Part shown: piece after piece, positions 1-6,014 of the stretch
How the letters are laid out: the number at the start of each line of letters is the position of its first letter
How positions within the stretch are numbered: position 1 is the stretch's first letter
Assembly: GCA_020431745.1 (NCBI GenBank)
Contig: JAGQHR010000218.1
Coordinates: 1-6,161 of the forward strand
From: Candidatus Eiseniibacteriota bacterium
GTDB taxonomy: Bacteria > Eisenbacteria > RBG-16-71-46 > CAIMUX01
Length of the DNA: 6,161 bases
Direction: 5' to 3'
Translations under genes and position numbers: made by a program
Notes under the pieces: model-generated
Seen by the model: the letters and a program-made list of their open reading frames with translations, nothing else
Told to the model about the DNA's origin: nothing
Database searches by the model: none

Positions 1-1460
1 CCGGCACCGTCGTGGTAGTCGAGACGGAAGTACTCGCCCAGGGCCCACAAGCGGCCGAGTGAGTCTTCACACAATCGCTGCGCGCCTTCGAGCCCTTCCA
101 GCGCCTGGAATGCGGCACCGTCCCACTCGTGGATGCCGTAGATCCAGTTGGTGGGAGATACCGCGAGGTTCCCGTCGGAGGGCCGGTAGGCCAATGCGTG
201 CGAGTTGTCGTTCTGGAACGGCCAGTCGTAGCCGAGGCCGTACGTTTCCTGGTTCCACGACACCCAGCGTTCGCCATCGAACCGGGTCATGCCTCCGATG
301 CCCGGCGATGCGTTCGCCGTTGCGTAGACATGGCCGTTCACGGGGTCGATCGCGAGATCCCCGTTGAAGTTGTCGCAGTTCCCCGTGTTGGTGACCCGGT
401 AGCGTTGCCACTGCCCGGTCACGTGATCGTGCCGCGCGGCACCGCCGACCCCGGCGATCCACACGTTGCCGGATTCATCGATATCGACGGCGTACGTGTA
501 GGCTCCTTCCCGCCAGGTTCCGAGAGAGCTCCAGCCGGTGCCGTCGAACTGCCACGTCGTGCTGTTGCCATCGACGAAGAGCGCCCGCCCGTTCCCATAG
601 GCTTTGAACGCCCAGGCACTGAACGCCATCGAAGGATACGGTTCGGGCGGAGTCACCCAGGTGCCGTCGGGGCGACGGTAATCGAGACTGGGCCAGTCTC
701 CCGGAGCGGTGGAACGGATGGCCCAGAAGTTCCCGGCATCGTCGACACAATCGAGGCCGGGCATGCCGACGACCTGTCCCGGGGTGCCGTTGGAAGCGGT
801 GAAGGTCCAGGTCTGCGTCGTGCTGTCGAAAACGAAGACTCCGACGTTGTATTCCGGAAAGTCCGAGGACCAGATGAGATAGCCGCCCCCGGGTTTGGGC
901 TGCGCCGAGGCGAAGCGGGCTCCGAGCTCCCACCGCGACCAGCTTCCGGCGGACGGGTCGTATCGGACGATGCCGCCGTTCACGAACCACATCGTTCCAT
1001 CGGGTGCGCGTTCGACATCGCTCGTGAACTCATCGATGATCTCGGAGTTGCCGGCGTTCCGACGCACGATCGAGGTCGCACCGATTGCGGGATCGAAGGA
1101 GATGACGTCGCGCCACGTGCCCATCCACAGGACGCCGTCGTCGTCGGGCACGATGTCGGTGACGCGGATCTTGCCGGCGTCGTCCGGGTGTCCCAACACC
1201 GGATAGTCGACGTTCGAGTAGTTGGCCCAGCGATTCTCGGCTTGGACGAACTTCGCGAAACCGCCTTCTTCGAAGCCGGGATCGTATCCGCCGATGTAGG
1301 GATCACCGTCGGGAGCGACCCAGAGCGCCTCGTTGACGTCTCCTTGGATGCCCGTGTTGCCCGGACGGAAGTATCGCCACGAATAGCCGTCCTCGGCGCT
1401 CGCCAGCGTGCTCCCGACGCAGAGGGTGATCAGTACCGACCAGCTGTAGATGTGCTTCAT
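1..1460 (-). CDS. Secreted beta-propeller-like protein, C-terminus beyond window
   Basis: I translated this frame by hand: it is open for 486 codons from the ATG at 1460 to the left edge, so the C-terminus is missing. Residues 1-22 form a signal peptide (MKHIY, a hydrophobic stretch, then LASA before EDG), so the protein is exported. The rest is rich in Trp, Gly and Asp, with recurring blade-like motifs: APDGDPYIGG near 49-58, DDDGVLWMGTW near 106-116, APDGTMWFV near 152-160, DAGNFWAI near 241-248, ESGNVWIAG near 329-337 and DSLGRLWALG near 466-475. This pattern is typical of 'two-component regulator propeller' and related WD40/NHL-like propellers. No enzyme motif was seen, so the role is unknown; binding of a ligand or surface partner is a guess. 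The start overlaps the stop of the upstream regulator (ATGA), and GGAG lies 8 bases before the ATG. A sorting or FlgD-like domain may follow beyond the edge. Confidence 0.85.
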   Translation of the reverse strand, partial: MKHIYSWSVLITLCVGSTLASAEDGYSWRYFRPGNTGIQGDVNEALWVAPDGDPYIGGYDPGFEEGGFAKFVQAENRWANYSNVDYPVLGHPDDAGKIRVTDIVPDDDGVLWMGTWRDVISFDPAIGATSIVRRNAGNSEIIDEFTSDVERAPDGTMWFVNGGIVRYDPSAGSWSRWELGARFASAQPKPGGGYLIWSSDFPEYNVGVFVFDSTTQTWTFTASNGTPGQVVGMPGLDCVDDAGNFWAIRSTAPGDWPSLDYRRPDGTWVTPPEPYPSMAFSAWAFKAYGNGRALFVDGNSTTWQFDGTGWSSLGTWREGAYTYAVDIDESGNVWIAGVGGAARHDHVTGQWQRYRVTNTGNCDNFNGDLAIDPVNGHVYATANASPGIGGMTRFDGERWVSWNQETYGLGYDWPFQNDNSHALAYRPSDGNLAVSPTNWIYGIHEWDGAAFQALEGLEGAQRLCEDSLGRLWALGEYFRLDYHDGA

Positions 1461-2956
1461 GTGTCGAGCTCCAAGTGTCCTGCGGCCACCAGTGTTCTTC
1501 TGCCTGTTCGTACGGTCATTGCGTTTGCCGGAAGCGTGAGATTGAACGTCGAGCGCACCGAGCCCCCCAGCAGCTCGTTATTGCCGAAGCTCAAGGCGAC
1601 GGTGCCGGCCAGCAGCGAATCGAGCTCGGGTCGGCCGGTGGGGCCTTTGCCGCCTGCGTTGAGGCCGATGCTCACGGCGGAGAGCACGTCGGGATCACCC
1701 GTTTCGTTAGCCAGACTCGCTCGCAAGGCCTCGATTCCCTCCGGGCCGTCGACCTCGGTGACGCGACCCTCCTGCAGGCGGATGCGAACGTTGCGTAGAT
1801 GACGCCCCCCGATGAACGCGTAGTCGGCAGCAAAGCTTCCATTGCCCGTCGTGGCCTCGGGAATGGCGACGAGCGAGCCCGCGGGAAGGCCGGAAGTGGT
1901 GCGGCCGGCTTGCACCTCGGCCTCCTCGATCACGCCGTCGTGAATCCCGGTGTGCCGTAGGTCGAGACGCATTCGCAGGTCCGTGTCGGGTCCTTCGATC
2001 GTGATCTCCGGGTCTTCGTTCACGATCTCGAGCAGACGATGCCCGCGGGCGCGGATGGCCTCCGCGTCCTCGGTGAGGCAATGCCAGAACGTGTCGATGC
2101 CGGATTCCGGAGTCGCGAAGCCCTGACCCCCGAACTCGCCACGGTGGGGGAGTCCGATGTGGAGATACCGAATCCCGCGCGCGCGCACCGACTCCTTCCA
2201 GCGCGAGACCTGGCCCAGGACTCGCGGCAGGAGCTCCCGTTGAGCGGGACTCGGTGGGGCCCCCTGCGGCAGACTGCTGGACAACAAGACGGCGGCGCCC
2301 AGTCGGTCGTCGATCTCGCGCGGAATCAGCGAAAGCGCGTCCAGCTCTTCCGGCGCGCGGCGATCCAGCGTCCGGAGCACCAGATTGCGCGACCAGGATC
2401 GCATGTGCGGGATGCCGCCGACCGCCTCGACCTCGACCAGGATCGCTTCCGCGGCCTCGAGCGTGATCGGAGCGAAGTGAATCAGCACGTGCTCGTTCGC
2501 TCGGACGCGCAAGGAGCGATGGACGACGAGGCGAGCGAGATCGCTCCAATCGATGGCCAAGACCTGCGACCGTCTCCAGTCCATGAAGGTGGTATCGATG
2601 GTCTGGCGGAGGACGGCAGTCGTCCCGGATTCCGCTGCGCCCAGGGCGGGATCGATCACGATGTGCCGAGCCGCGGCGACGTAGTAGCGTTCCTCGGTGA
2701 TCCGGTCCCGCTCCGGACCGACATCCTCGACCAATCCGGCGTCGAGCAGCCGGCGCAGATGGTAGTGGGCGCGATTGGCCGGGATATCGAGCGCACGGGC
2801 GAGCGTCGAGCCGGTCTCCGGTCCGTGCGTGAGCATGTGCACCATCCGCAGCCGGATCGGATCCGCCAGAGCGCGCACGCCCTCGATGGTGCGCACGACC
2901 TGGAAGTCCCGCGCGCCGCTCGGGGAACGCTCGGGTTTTTCGTCGCCGTGGTGCAA
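1457..2956 (-). CDS. ArsR-type winged-helix regulator fused to an M29 aminopeptidase-like domain that lacks metal ligands
   Basis: The product is 499 aa from the proposed TTG start. Residues 25-79 form an ArsR/HTH_20-like winged helix: ALADPIRLRMVHML, then a recognition helix around NRAHYHLRRLLDAGLV, then a wing with RITEERYYVAA to about 95. Residues 135-499 resemble the M29 aminopeptidase family (COG2309, AmpS/AmpT, about 410 aa): a Rossmann-like start (HVLIHFAPITLEAAEAI, 156-172), the family's 'TDL' strand (GPDTDLRMRL, 322-331 region), GLPAGSL near 356-362, SIGLN near 429-433 and GTVALSFG near 451-458. The metal-binding Glu, Glu, His, His and Asp of the enzymes appear replaced by S361, A427, A454, N472 and T474, so peptidase activity is unlikely. 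I infer a ligand-sensing transcription factor. No signal peptide is seen, so it should be cytoplasmic. The reading frame stays open upstream to 3394, but that part looks non-coding. GTG at 2896 is an alternative start (479 aa). It is the first gene of a coupled pair. Confidence 0.82.
   Translation of the reverse strand: MHHGDEKPERSPSGARDFQVVRTIEGVRALADPIRLRMVHMLTHGPETGSTLARALDIPANRAHYHLRRLLDAGLVEDVGPERDRITEERYYVAAARHIVIDPALGAAESGTTAVLRQTIDTTFMDWRRSQVLAIDWSDLARLVVHRSLRVRANEHVLIHFAPITLEAAEAILVEVEAVGGIPHMRSWSRNLVLRTLDRRAPEELDALSLIPREIDDRLGAAVLLSSSLPQGAPPSPAQRELLPRVLGQVSRWKESVRARGIRYLHIGLPHRGEFGGQGFATPESGIDTFWHCLTEDAEAIRARGHRLLEIVNEDPEITIEGPDTDLRMRLDLRHTGIHDGVIEEAEVQAGRTTSGLPAGSLVAIPEATTGNGSFAADYAFIGGRHLRNVRIRLQEGRVTEVDGPEGIEALRASLANETGDPDVLSAVSIGLNAGGKGPTGRPELDSLLAGTVALSFGNNELLGGSVRSTFNLTLPANAMTVRTGRRTLVAAGHLELDT
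1469..1472 (-). promoter_or_regulatory. Ribosome binding site of the propeller gene inside the regulator gene
   Basis: On the minus strand GGAG sits 8 bases before the ATG at 1460. It lies within the last codons of the upstream regulator, so ribosomes finishing that gene would reach this site directly. With the ATGA overlap it supports both the chosen start and translational coupling. Confidence 0.6.
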
Positions 2957-2961
2957 ACCAG

Positions 2962-2966
2962 CTCCC
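2962..2966 (-). promoter_or_regulatory. Ribosome binding site supporting a TTG start for the regulator
   Basis: On the minus strand GGGAG lies 5 bases before the TTG at 2956, about 24 codons ahead of the winged helix. No in-frame ATG lies in a sensible place: the first is at 2845, inside the helix-turn-helix domain. The GTG codons at 2896 and 2878 lack a comparable site. The start remains an inference. Confidence 0.4.
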
Positions 2967-3055
2967 GGTTTCAAGAAATTCTGAAAGGTGGGTCCGAAAC
3001 AGCGGCCAGGGGTGTTCTGACCGCGCGCGCTCCTTCCCCGAAACTGCCGCACACG

Positions 3056-3085
3056 AGTATCTCCGAAACGAGATCGGCAGAACAA
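3056..3085 (-). promoter_or_regulatory. Candidate promoter of the regulator-propeller operon
   Basis: On the minus strand TTGTTC (-35) and GATACT (-10) are separated by 18 bases, about 100 bases upstream of the TTG start. The match to the sigma-70 consensus is only partial (about 3/6 and 4/6). The AT-rich block near 3160-3200 could hold the real promoter instead. Confidence 0.25.
3059..3074. promoter_or_regulatory. Inverted repeat ATCTC-N6-GAGAT, candidate operator
   Basis: Two perfect 5-base arms flank CGAAAC. The site overlaps the -10 and spacer of the candidate minus-strand promoter, where an autorepressor would bind. ArsR/SmtB-family operators often have short inverted arms with a 6-base centre, so the layout fits a winged-helix dimer. 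Arms this short can arise by chance. Confidence 0.25.
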
Positions 3086-3135
3086 GCATCGTTTGCGGGC
3101 CGCCCCAAGGGTTCTCCACCGGAATCGGGAGTGAA

Positions 3136-3147
3136 TCCCGTACGGGA
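3136..3147. repeat. Perfect 12-base palindrome TCCCGTACGGGA
   Basis: The palindrome is exact and is followed on the plus strand by CTTTTCTT. A further GGGA lies just upstream (3127-3130), which can also pair with its left half. It may be an operator for the divergent regulator. A terminator is less likely, because no plus-strand gene lies upstream. Confidence 0.4.
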
Positions 3148-3209
3148 CTTTTCTTGGTCCGGGAAGATTTCTAGAGTTTATATGGTTACGTGATAACAGA
3201 TTACGGCTG

Positions 3210-3227
3210 CTTTCGGTCCTTTCGGTC
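3210..3227. repeat. Tandem duplication of CTTTCGGTC
   Basis: Two exact, adjacent copies of a 9-base unit lie about 200 bases before gcdH. They could be a direct-repeat binding site or a simple replication slippage product. No other copies were noticed in the window. Confidence 0.5.
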
Positions 3228-3319
3228 CCTGCCGGCGGCTTGATCTGCTTCGCCGAGATCTCGGCCGGGTGAACGAAATCCCCGGGGTGGTCACGGTGCC
3301 AATCCCAGCCGTTCACGGG

Positions 3320-3352
3320 CCGGTGGCCGAACCGGGGGCGATCCTCTATTCT
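3320..3352 (+). promoter_or_regulatory. Candidate gcdH promoter with overlapping inverted repeat
   Basis: TGGCCG at 3324-3329 and TATTCT at 3347-3352 are 17 bases apart, giving a weak sigma-70-like promoter 75 bases before the gcdH ATG. CCGGT-N6-ACCGG (3320-3335) covers the -35 element. In GC-rich DNA both could be chance. Confidence 0.2.
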
Positions 3353-3426
3353 AGGCGGATTCAGTCGAAAACCTTCCGAACCGCCGCGGGACACCCATCC
3401 GAGATCCCGGGCTACAGGAGCTGTCC

Positions 3427-4593
3427 ATGGCGTCGCCGTCAGCGTTCGATTTCTACGATGTGAAGTCGCTTCTCGACGAGGAGGAGCGTCAGATCCAGTC
3501 CACCGTCGGCCGCTGGGTGGACGAGCGGGTCGAGCCGGTGATCGCCGATGCGTTCGATGCCCATCGCTTTCCGGAAGAGCTGATCCCCGAAATCGCCGAC
3601 CTCGGCCTCCTCGGCTGCACCATCGACGGCTACGACTGCGCCGGGCTCAACAACGTTTCCTACGGCCTCATCTGCCAGGAGCTGGAGCGCGGCGACAGCG
3701 GCCTGCGCAGTTTCGTTTCGGTGCAGGGCAGTCTCTGCATGTACCCGATCCATGCGTTCGGCAGCGAGGAGCAACGCCAGCGCTGGCTCCCCAAGATGGC
3801 GTCCGCGGAAGCGATCGGTTGCTTCGGACTGACCGAGCCCGACGGCGGGTCCGATCCCGGTACGATGAAGACGCATGCCAAGAAGGACGGGAGCGACTGG
3901 ATCCTGAACGGCGCGAAGATGTGGATCACGAACGGTGGGATCGCCCATCTCGCGATCGTCTGGGCGATGACCGATGACGGGATCCGCGGGTTCATCGTCG
4001 AGCGCGGCATGAAGGGCTTCACCACGCGGGACACGCTGAAGAAGTACTCGCTGCGGGCGTCGATCACGTCCGAGCTGTTCTTCGATTCGGTGCGCGTGCC
4101 GCAGGAGAACGTGCTGCCGGAGGCCAAGGGACTCAAGGCGCCGCTGAGCTGTCTGACCCAGGCGCGCTACGGCATCGCCTGGGGCGCGATCGGTGCCGCT
4201 ATCGGCTCCTACAAGACCGCCCTCGACTTCGCGCAGACGCGCGTGCTCTTCGGATCTCCTCTCACCCACAAGCAGACGATCCAGCGGCGCTTCGCCGAAA
4301 TGTGCCGGCGGATCACCACCGCGCAGCTTCTCGCGCTGCAGCTAGGGCGGCTCAAGGATCAGGGCAAGATGCATCCGACCCAGGTCTCGATGGCGAAGTG
4401 GAACAACGTCCGGATGGGGCTGGATGTGTCGCGGGAGGCGCGCGACATCCTGGGAGCCGGCGGGATCAGCATCGAGTACAGCCCGATCCGGCACATGCTG
4501 AACCTGGAAAGCGTCATTACTTACGAAGGCACGGAGACGATCCACGAGCTGGCGGTCGGCCGCGAGATCTGCGGCGGCGTCAACGCTTTCTGA
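3427..4593 (+). CDS. gcdH: Glutaryl-CoA dehydrogenase (decarboxylating type)
   Basis: This 388-aa acyl-CoA dehydrogenase oxidises glutaryl-CoA with FAD and releases CO2 to give crotonyl-CoA, in lysine, tryptophan and benzoyl-CoA breakdown; electrons pass to ETF. It is cytoplasmic and normally a tetramer. The match to human GCDH is close along its length: FDFYDVKSLLDEEE at the start, QELERGDSGLRSFVSVQ (82-100) with glutarate-binding R94, S95 and S98, GCFGLTEPDGGSDP (131-144) and MWITNGG (165-171) at the flavin site, KYSLRAS (206-212), ARYGIAWGA (246-254), QLGRLKDQGK (305-314), and ITYEGTETIHE (364-374) with catalytic base E367. E87 and Y366 are kept; as I recall, these differ in the non-decarboxylating Gdh of some anaerobes, so the decarboxylating form is favoured. 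AGGAG at 3416-3420, 6 bases before the ATG, fixes the start. It is transcribed divergently from the HTH-M29-like regulator; no other glutarate-pathway gene is in the window. Confidence 0.94.
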   Translation: MASPSAFDFYDVKSLLDEEERQIQSTVGRWVDERVEPVIADAFDAHRFPEELIPEIADLGLLGCTIDGYDCAGLNNVSYGLICQELERGDSGLRSFVSVQGSLCMYPIHAFGSEEQRQRWLPKMASAEAIGCFGLTEPDGGSDPGTMKTHAKKDGSDWILNGAKMWITNGGIAHLAIVWAMTDDGIRGFIVERGMKGFTTRDTLKKYSLRASITSELFFDSVRVPQENVLPEAKGLKAPLSCLTQARYGIAWGAIGAAIGSYKTALDFAQTRVLFGSPLTHKQTIQRRFAEMCRRITTAQLLALQLGRLKDQGKMHPTQVSMAKWNNVRMGLDVSREARDILGAGGISIEYSPIRHMLNLESVITYEGTETIHELAVGREICGGVNAF

Positions 4594-4607
4594 TCCGGAA
4601 CTGTTCC

Positions 4608-4760
4608 TTCGACGTGGCGCTCCTGGAGGTGCGGACGTCGGCGATCGAGAGCGATGCCTCGACCGGGTACGACGGTGTATCCAAGCCGTTCAAGACCCGG
4701 GAGATCGCCGAGGTCGTCCTCCGGGCGATCGACCACGCCCGCCACCGTCGCGCCGCCTGA
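4608..4760 (+). pseudogene. Fragment of a response-regulator receiver domain (C-terminal end)
   Basis: Fifteen bases after the gcdH stop, in a different frame, a stretch of about 50 codons ends at TGA 4758-4760. Its translation contains FDVALLEVRTSAIESD, then GYDGVSKPFKTREIAEVVLRAID. The second part resembles the end of CheY-like receiver domains: the 'G-D-G-x-x-K-P-F' strand with the conserved Lys, then the last helix. The front half, including the acidic pocket and the phosphorylated Asp, is absent: upstream the frame runs antiphase through gcdH. FDVALLEV may be strand 3 with Asp replaced by Glu, or strand 4 with a small deletion. There is no good start codon or ribosome binding site. I read it as a decayed remnant, not a working gene. 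A chance resemblance cannot be excluded. Confidence 0.4.
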
Positions 4761-4765
4761 ACGCC

Positions 4766-4784
4766 TGGCGCCCGCACGGCGCTA
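4766..4784 (+). terminator. Hairpin after the gcdH region, possible terminator
   Basis: GCGCC and GGCGC pair across a 5-base loop (CGCAC), extended by a G-T and a T-A pair, giving a 7-pair stem. There is no T tract after it, so intrinsic termination would be weak. It lies between the receiver fragment and the promoter of the next gene. Confidence 0.25.
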
Positions 4785-4808
4785 TGGGTTCGGGGACCAC
4801 TCCGGAGT

Positions 4809-4814
4809 TATACT
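4809..4814 (+). promoter_or_regulatory. Candidate -10 element of the phosphoesterase gene
   Basis: TATACT stands out in GC-rich surroundings 49 bases before the ATG at 4863. The -35 position holds only a weak GGGTTC-like sequence. It suggests that the phosphoesterase has its own promoter and is not co-transcribed with gcdH. Confidence 0.35.
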
Positions 4815-4862
4815 TCGCCCGGTGTTCTCGGGGCGCTGGTTGCTTCCAGGAGGGTCTCATCG

Positions 4863-6014
4863 ATGCGCGTCTCGTTCCTTTCGGCTCGCGGTCTCCGTGC
4901 GGTGATCTGGACTTCGTTGTTCGCCGCTGTCTCATGGCAAACGGCCGCCCACGCGGTTCCGCCGGCCGATCACATCCTCGTCGTCATCATGGAGAACCAT
5001 AGCTACGACCAGGTCCGAACGGCGCCGTATACGGCGGGGCTGATCGCCGCCAACAGCGTCTGTTCGGAATCGTATGGCGTGACACACCCCTCGCAACCGA
5101 ACTACCTGGCGCTCTGGTCCGGCGGAACGCAGGGTGTGGTCAACGACGCCTGTCCGCCTCCCGGCTCACCCTACGTGACAGCGAATCTAGGTCAGGCGTG
5201 TGAGGCCGCCGGTGTGTCCTGGCGCGCCTACTCCGAGGACCTTCCCTCCGCCGGGTACACCGGTTGTACAGCGGCGGGTGGACTGTACGTGCGCAAACAT
5301 GCCCCCTGGGTCAACTTCAGCAACCTCGACCACACGCGCGAACGACCGTACACGGACCTCGCCACCGACATTGCGAACGGGACGCTTCCCCGGCTGGGCT
5401 TCGTAGTGCCGAACCAGTGCAACAACACGCACGACTGCCCGGTGGCCACGGGAGATACCTGGCTGGCCAACAATCTTCCCCAGATGATCGAGGGGGTCGG
5501 GCCCGACGGTTTCGTCGTGCTCACGTGGGACGAGGACAACAGCGCCTCCGGGAATCACATCCTGACCGTCTTCGCGGGATCGGCGGTGATCGCGGGTGCC
5601 GATCACACGGGGCACGTCGATCACTACACGGTCTTGCGCACGATCTGCGACGCCCTGGAGATCCCGGCGTTCGGGCTCGCTGCCGGACGTCTCCCCATCG
5701 ATGACATCTGGTCCGCTTCGGCGGGCGTGCCACAGCCGGAAACGTCCGTCGGCGTTCGTCTCGGCCCGGTGTATCCGAATCCGTCGACCCATGGATTCCG
5801 CGCCCACTTTTCCAGTCCCGCGTCGGCGCCGGTTCGAGCCGGAATCTTCGATGCCGCGGGCCGACTGGTCGTTCCGCTCAGCCCGCGCGACGGAACGCTC
5901 ATCGAGTGGGACGGCAACGACGGAACGGGCCGGCAGGCCGGCAGCGGCCTCTACTTCCTGCGCCTCCAGAGCGGGAGCGTCCGCACCGAGACGAAGGTGA
6001 TCGTCATCGAGTAG
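4863..6014 (+). CDS. Secreted acid phosphatase/phospholipase C-type phosphoesterase with FlgD-like C-terminal domain
   Basis: This 383-aa protein has a signal peptide (1-31, with Arg near the start, a hydrophobic core and a cleavage motif AHA before VPPADH), so it acts outside the cytoplasm. Residues 36-285 match the phosphoesterase family PF04185: HILVVIMENHSYD (37-49) with metal-binding E44 and N45, THPSQPNYLALWSG (74-87) with probable nucleophile S77, VPNQCNNTHDC (182-192), GDTWLANNLPQMI (197-209), VVLTWDEDN (218-226) with D223 and E224, NHILTVFAG (231-239) and HVDHYTVLRTICDALEIP (251-268). The family hydrolyses phosphate mono- or diesters; the substrate cannot be read here. Residues 300-383 form a FlgD/Ig-like domain (YPNPS, IFDAAGRLV, IEWDGND, GSGLYFLRL, KVIVIE), seen at the C-termini of exported proteins in FCB-type bacteria and resembling T9SS sorting domains. 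Seven cysteines are spread through the catalytic part, so disulfides are possible. AGGAGG at 4848-4853 and the signal peptide support the start. It ends with two TAG stops in a row. Confidence 0.92.
   Translation: MRVSFLSARGLRAVIWTSLFAAVSWQTAAHAVPPADHILVVIMENHSYDQVRTAPYTAGLIAANSVCSESYGVTHPSQPNYLALWSGGTQGVVNDACPPPGSPYVTANLGQACEAAGVSWRAYSEDLPSAGYTGCTAAGGLYVRKHAPWVNFSNLDHTRERPYTDLATDIANGTLPRLGFVVPNQCNNTHDCPVATGDTWLANNLPQMIEGVGPDGFVVLTWDEDNSASGNHILTVFAGSAVIAGADHTGHVDHYTVLRTICDALEIPAFGLAAGRLPIDDIWSASAGVPQPETSVGVRLGPVYPNPSTHGFRAHFSSPASAPVRAGIFDAAGRLVVPLSPRDGTLIEWDGNDGTGRQAGSGLYFLRLQSGSVRTETKVIVIE

Larger units (their letters stand above)
2957..3426. other. Divergent intergenic region between the regulator and gcdH
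   Basis: No convincing gene is seen in these 470 bases. The minus-strand frame is open across most of it, but its translation is Arg/Pro-rich and resembles no family. The stretch about 3145-3205 is clearly more AT-rich than the surroundings (it contains TTTATATGG and GTGATAACAG) and is a natural place for promoter elements. The region also holds a 12-base palindrome (3136-3147), two inverted repeats with 6-base spacers (3059-3074 and 3320-3335) and a tandem 9-base duplication (3210-3227). All are listed separately. It probably carries the promoters of both divergent units. Confidence 0.6.

Noticed and set aside
129..1802. Plus-strand open frame of 557 codons
   Set aside because: It lies antisense to the propeller gene and the end of the regulator. 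Its translation is Val/Arg/Pro-rich with no family features, whereas the minus-strand reading has a signal peptide and regular propeller motifs. Long antisense frames are common in GC-rich DNA.
1707..3119. Minus-strand open frame of 470 codons in another frame of the regulator
   Set aside because: It is a frame-shifted shadow of the HTH-M29-like gene, very rich in Arg and without domains.
3136..3155. Palindrome plus T-rich run read as an intrinsic terminator
   Set aside because: The stem is only about 4 pairs with a GTAC loop, and no plus-strand gene lies upstream to terminate. An operator role is more plausible.
2039..3193. Plus-strand open frame of 384 codons
   Set aside because: It is antisense to the regulator. 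Its composition is unlike a protein and no motif or ribosome binding site is seen.
2957..3394. Upstream extension of the regulator to an ATG at 3394
   Set aside because: The added 146 residues resemble no domain and cross the AT-rich promoter-like stretch. The protein family logic needs only a short lead before the winged helix.
3269..3463. Small plus-strand frame overlapping the gcdH start
   Set aside because: It lacks a ribosome binding site and overlaps the well-supported gcdH start in another frame.
3439..4269. Minus-strand open frame of 276 codons
   Set aside because: It is antisense to gcdH, whose plus-strand translation is unmistakable.
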